Below are positions 59,107 to 64,000 of a stretch of 64,000 nucleotides of DNA, piece by piece (positions within the stretch are counted from its first letter, which is position 1; each line of letters begins with the position of its first letter). Below the pieces are notes generated by a model. It had not been told where the DNA came from. It did no database searches and saw only the letters and a list, made by a program, of their open reading frames with translations. A program made the position numbers and the translations under genes. The stretch comes from Primula veris (taxonomy: Eukaryota; Streptophyta; Magnoliopsida; Ericales; Primulaceae): contig OY821746.1 of NCBI GenBank assembly GCA_963682055.1, forward strand, positions 23,812,481 to 23,876,480. The letters are read 5' to 3'.

Positions 59107-62100
59107 TTAAGAGCCCCAGTTAGGAAGGTTTGCTGTCGCTTCATTCACCATCTTCACCAAAGTAACCTGCAATTGTACAAGACGTTATACGTGAATGAAA
59201 TAAATCCAAACATGAAATCATTGTTGAGAGATAAGAGCACAACAACCTTCCATCATACGATGACTTCATAAAGATAAAAATAAAAATAAAAATAAATCCA
59301 TAAAAAAAGAGCAAAAAAGTCATCAGAGATTCAGAATGCCATTAAAAAAAAATAAAAATACCCCTGATGAAAAGGGAAAAAAAGATAAACAACCTATCAT
59401 TAGTCATTAATAACTCTTCCGCATTAAATTATGGTAGAAGCAAGGTGCTTGACGTCAACTAAAGTATGAATCATAATAGCGTTGCAGTTACACAAAATAT
59501 CGTGCAATGGACATAAATTATTATTTACTAAAGCATTTTCAGTAGAATGTTAACTACAGAAACTTGTTATAAGCATGCGAATCTCAGATTTGAAGTAAAG
59601 AAACTAGCGAGTTTTTATATATAATCAAAAGAATCCAACGAAGTGCACGTCAATAATGTTAGGCTTACATGGCAATGTATGAAAAACATAAAAGAAGTTT
59701 TTGTTCAGCAAATGAAGGAAAACACGAAGCTTGAGAAATGAGCATCATAACAAATACATCAGTCAACAAAAACAATGTTGTACCTTCGACTTAAACTCCT
59801 TTGCAATAGTTTCACATTTTTAGAACTCAATTCATGTCCATTTTAGCACCATCCCGAAACAGCATTTCAAAGGACTGTTAACTTATTAATGTTTTTTTCC
59901 AGACTTAACCAATACACGTATTTTTTTTTTATGATTTGTCAATTCTTCAAGAAAAAACTTCTTTCTCATTTTGCTGAAAGTAGTGGAAATTCGTACGTTT
60001 TTTGGCCATGCTGTACGAGTTAAAAGGTCGATCTCCACTTGGAATATATGTATTAAATTGCTAAATGATTCTTCTTATATAAGGAGCCTTTTTATTGCTT
60101 AACAGAAGATCGCCAAGGAAATATAGATCCTTAAAGAAACCCTCCGACTTAATAACAGTAGCTTCCAGGAACACTGCTGCTTTTAGTAACATTTAAATAC
60201 AAATGAATTGATTTCTTCATAATATGCGACAAGATGAAATTGTAGATTATGTGCATCTCTTGTGCAACTAATGCTTCAACTTCAATGTCTAGAGCAGTCA
60301 TGCACAACGGACAAGAATCTCAATCTAGTGTGCTAGTGAAATAGTTCTATAAATTTTTATTATCTCATGTGTAACTGACCTTTTCTCTAATCTTTGTAAA
60401 AGCCATATTGACCTTGATTCTGTCAATTCAAAGCTATTGCCTACTCTTTTTTTCGGTAAGTAACTATTGCCTACTTGAAAAAATTCAATTACACAACTCT
60501 AATTACCTTAGTTAAGAATTTTTTTACTAATTGAATAGTAGATACTTCATCGTATAGTAGGTAAGTGTAGCTGTTAGGAAACAATGGATGAAAACATACC
60601 ACACTTTCTGGGACTCCAGGTGGGGGCATTGGGAGATTTTGCGGAGGCCAAACATTGTCGTAAGATCTTTTGTCAAATCTCCACTCTCCAATTTTCCCAT
60701 AAGTCAACTTTCCCTAAATGTTCAAATAAAATGTTTTGCAAGTGAAAATAAGTTCACTAAACACACACACACACACACACACACACAAAGACAATTAAAA
60801 AACAAAAAACAAAAGCTATGTTGAAGAAAGGAGAGAAGAAAGCAAAAAATAAGACGTTTCGATATTGTAGCAAATTGTAGAATTTATGAGTTACACTTAA
60901 TCTGTTTAATAATACCTTCAGATCATAGTCACACCCGTAAGTGTAATGAATGATGAACTTGCTGCCAATATCCGTGTCCCAAGGAGGCTGAGTAAAGCAA
61001 TAAAGACGGGTAAAACTGTAAGTTGCAATATCGTAAAGAGCATACACACTATCATGTTATCAGCTGTAAGGGAAATGCTCAACATATCATAGATACATCA
61101 TAGAAACTCAAGCTAAAAGAGTGATCAACTTATTATATTTCGAGGAATGCATACAGAGAACTAAGCTAAAGAAAGAAAAGAGAGAGAATTAAGTTAGGTC
61201 ATAAAAGGAGAGATGCAGTATAAGGTTCACACTGCAATGTATACATAAAAGATGTCGTAAAAAAATCCATGGGATGGAGAGTACTATGCCAATAAACCAA
61301 AAAGTACAAGATACATTAGCAAATTCCTAATGACATTACCAGCCAGTTTGTATCCATGATGTGAGATATCTTTTTCTATATTTCTGTTTATTTGGCAATT
61401 TAGCAAAAGCCTGATTCTAAACTTTGGAATTCAAAGTAATGTGTTTCATAGGCTTTAAAGGGGCAAACATGATGTAACAAACAAACATTTTTACCTAACC
61501 TGAATCATGAAGTCCTTGTACAAGATGTTGCCAACACCATGTAGAGCAGAGGAAACAGCATAAGCATACCTACACATTTATCATAAAGACACAAAGTCAA
61601 ACATATTTGGGGTTATTTATTCTGTTTTCTGGTTTAATAAAACACACTAATCCAAGCTCAAAAGGGAGAACAAAAGAAAACAAATGAAGCCAAAACCTTA
61701 CATCTCAAGGACCCAACCAAATGCTTTATCTGTTTCAGGGTCTTTTTTCATGGCCAACGAAACATTCATCCAGGTTGGAGCTATCTTCTTCAGGGACTCC
61801 TGATTCCATTTAAAACAACCACCAAACTTTTATAAGAAAATGAACCAAAAATAAGGTAGAGGAGTGAGGGGTGGGATACTGTACCTTGCCAACAATAACC
61901 GGAGAATTTCCAATCGGATCGATGTTAGTAATTGGTCCTTTTTCCTCAGGAAAGAATTTACGGAGAACAGATTCATACTTTTTGGGTTCGATGTAAAAGA
62001 AAGGAAATGCAACTCCCAGGCCGTCCCTAGACAAGTTTGGTATGGGCTTTACAATGATATGATCTGGCTCTGCCATTAGTATGTAGCTGCATAGAAATGA

Positions 62101-62246
62101 CAACTGTTGATCAGTGAAGTGAAATCATATTTGAAATTGTTTTTCGTGTTAAATGGGGACAGAAGTAAGTGTCCCTACTCTTCTTTAATATCTGCTTGCT
62201 GAAGCCACTGTACAAAAGCCCAGGGTCTATTCAGAACTATGTACCC
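59107..62246 (-). CDS. Hydroxyproline O-arabinosyltransferase (GT95), C-terminal 227 residues
   Basis: Seven exons on the minus strand: 62246-62179, 62086-61885, 61799-61702, 61569-61500, 60987-60916, 60713-60600 and 59166-59107, with matching phases and a TAA stop. It reads GYIVLNRPWAFVQWLQQADI, YILMAEPDHIIVKPIPNLSR, FFYIEPKKYESVLRKFFPEE, GPITNIDPIGNSPVIVGKES, YAYAVSSALHGVGNILYKDF, PPWDTDIGSKFIIHYTYGCD, KIGEWRFDKRSYDNVWPPQN and ends NEATANLPNWGS. These are hallmarks of HPAT1-3 (RDN1/NOD3 group), Golgi type II enzymes that add the first L-arabinofuranose from UDP-arabinofuranose to hydroxyproline in extensins and CLE peptides. MAEPDH is the likely nucleotide-sugar-binding motif. The N-terminal exons (anchor and stem) must lie beyond 64000; I found none between 62247 and 64000. 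Which HPAT paralogue is unclear. Confidence 0.93.
60760..60787. repeat. CA microsatellite in an HPAT intron
   Basis: About 14 AC units, ~45 bases from the 3' splice site of the exon at 60713-60600. Confidence 0.9.
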
Positions 62247-64000
62247 CTGCATGCAATCAGGTGAAGCTGACATACGAATTTTGAACGGTAAGAATAAGGA
62301 GAAAAAGAACACATTTGCCCTTCAACCCGTAGATCATTTATGTACAGAAGTGGGTTGATGATCCCGTCTTGAAAAATTAAGAGAACCATAGTCTTTTTAA
62401 TCAAATTTAAAGTACTCGAAGATATGAAAACAGAGGAAAATTTATTAAGCCTATTCCTTGTTCTCTGTCAGACATGAGATTGCATGAAATGAACACATTG
62501 CCTTATTCCTATCTACAACAACTGCTCCTAATCATAACGAACAATATAATATTTTCTCGGATACTTTTGAGTCTTTTGGCTAATGACGAAATACTGAATT
62601 CCACTAACCATCAATCCTATTGCAGTGATATTCATTTCCTATATCTTTAAGAATACAAGGACAAACAAAATTCACCGAGTTTCTTTTCTCTCTTCATAAC
62701 TAGAACTTTTAACTTATCTGCTTCTTCTATGTTCCAGTACACATGAAATACCTTTCATTTATAATGATCTTTTGTATCATGAGTACAAGTAAGATTACAT
62801 ACTATATTGCAATTATTTACATACTAAACATTTCACCCCTTATTCATAGAATTCTTACATGACTAAGCATTATTCCCAAAATCAACTGGAGCTCCATCAA
62901 AGTATACTCATACCAATCTGTAAAAAACCTACAGTAAATCTGAAGTAGCAAACTGAACCCCTTGTGTCCTATCTTAGAGACTGAGCACTAAAAGTCTAAA
63001 ACTGGTTTTAATGTTTCAACTAACCATTCCATTTAGTTTCTGTCATTTGACATTATATATAGGTTCTTGCCAAAGTGGTATGAGTCCACAGAATACCTTG
63101 TGCAAGCGTAAGAGCCCATTCACTTTTGCCAATACATTTATCATATCTCTTGCTGTCTCACTAAAATGATCCAAACTGAGATTGTCTGAGCACAAATCTA
63201 AACTGAACATACCAGAAGTGTGCTAACATTCAAAATCTAACTGGAATTATAGTCAAACTTTCTTTCAATCGCGCTCTTGTTAAATTCAAACGTTAGTATG
63301 GACCAACATATCTATTACGAGTTATGATGTCAATAGGTTATATCTTAGAGACTATAAGTTAGCATTAGGCTAAAGAGATAAACTGCAGAAAAATGAGCAA
63401 AGCTATGTTTGCTTGTGAAAGTTGAAGTCAACTATCTTCAGGAACCAGATCCGATCATGAATCTCTGGTCCATTCTGGGAGTGACAATTGATGCTACAAA
63501 TTTTGTTCTCTAGTAATCATTTTAAACGCAGCAGCTTACTTATAAGAGGAAGAAAAACAGGAAGAGAACACTAGACTCTTAAATCAAAATGAAAGACAAT
63601 TTCCACAATTTAAGAAACTCCAATACCAGCACATCCACAAACTCTGGTGTCCAAGTGTAAATAATATTTATGATGTAGATAGAAATCACATACAAATCTA
63701 CAAACTGAATTATACACAATTATTTCCTGTCTATAGCGAGTATCACCATCCAAATGAATTGAATAAAACATAATAATGCAGAACATAAATCAAACATAAT
63801 AATGCTCCTAATAATTACTCATTCCGTCACTATTTAAAAGTTCACTATTCCATTTAGGGACGTATATGAGTCTACTTTACTTTTTTATATATTGATTTTT
63901 TATTCTATTTTTGACACATTCAATTTTAGTAGTCAAATCATAGGAGTACCAAATTTGCTCTCAAAGTCTCACCTTTTCAGATAAGAAATGATATTTGTTT
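62247..64000 (-). other. HPAT intron, extends beyond the window
   Basis: No exon of the gene and no other gene recognised. At 63826-63870 the sequence TCATTCCGTCACTATTTAAA with CATTTAGGGACG resembles the end of a Stowaway-type MITE (usual end CTCCCTCCGTCCC); the opposite end is outside or absent. Confidence 0.5.

Overview
This is a stretch of plant nuclear genome, most likely from a dicot. It is AT-rich, has spliced genes with GT-AG introns, and carries many plant-type transposons. I support five protein-coding genes. From left to right they are: (1) a plant Tweety-like multi-span membrane protein (minus strand, 3' end beyond the left edge); (2) a ubiquitin-like-domain protein of the CIP73/BAG6 N-terminal type (plus strand, 14 recognised coding exons plus a proposed tiny last exon); (3) FLOWERING LOCUS K, a three-KH-domain RNA-binding protein (minus strand, complete); (4) cytosolic ribosomal protein S11/uS17 (plus strand, complete, six exons); (5) a hydroxyproline O-arabinosyltransferase (minus strand, 5' exons beyond the right edge). 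I rebuilt every exon chain from splice sites and phase. Phases match at every accepted junction, and all five reading frames look intact over the exons seen, so these are probably live genes.

Layout: 1-6.8 kb is gene 1, with repeat-filled introns. 6.8-17.3 kb is intergenic and transposon-rich. It holds two copies of one MITE family (one split by a short LINE insertion), a full-length but decayed Ty1/copia element with matching 5-bp target duplications (8852-15420), and a long foldback element. 17.3-31.1 kb is gene 2; its 5' UTR intron of about 4.4 kb is mostly an 11-copy, ~255-bp tandem array into which a small LTR element inserted. 31.1-35.8 kb is repeat debris, including the 3' end of a second copia element. 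35.8-44.2 kb is gene 3. 44.2-54.2 kb is a transposon nest: a pogo-like relic, a hAT-type element of ~3.1 kb carrying a ~2.2-kb foldback with a 21-bp minisatellite core, a Harbinger-type MITE, an LTR-like segment and an array of micro-hairpins. 54.2-57.6 kb is gene 4 and 59.1-64 kb is gene 5.

The genes do not form a pathway. They are ordinary single-copy-type genes: RNA binding and flowering time, translation, cell-wall and peptide glycosylation, a ubiquitin-like adaptor and a membrane protein. The unusual content is in the repeats: the tandem array in the gene 2 leader intron, the nested hAT/foldback/minisatellite, and three unrelated families of short hairpin motifs. I see no CRISPR array, rRNA gene, intact tRNA gene or intact transposase. 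Assignments come from reading the translated exons and from memory of the families, not from a database search.
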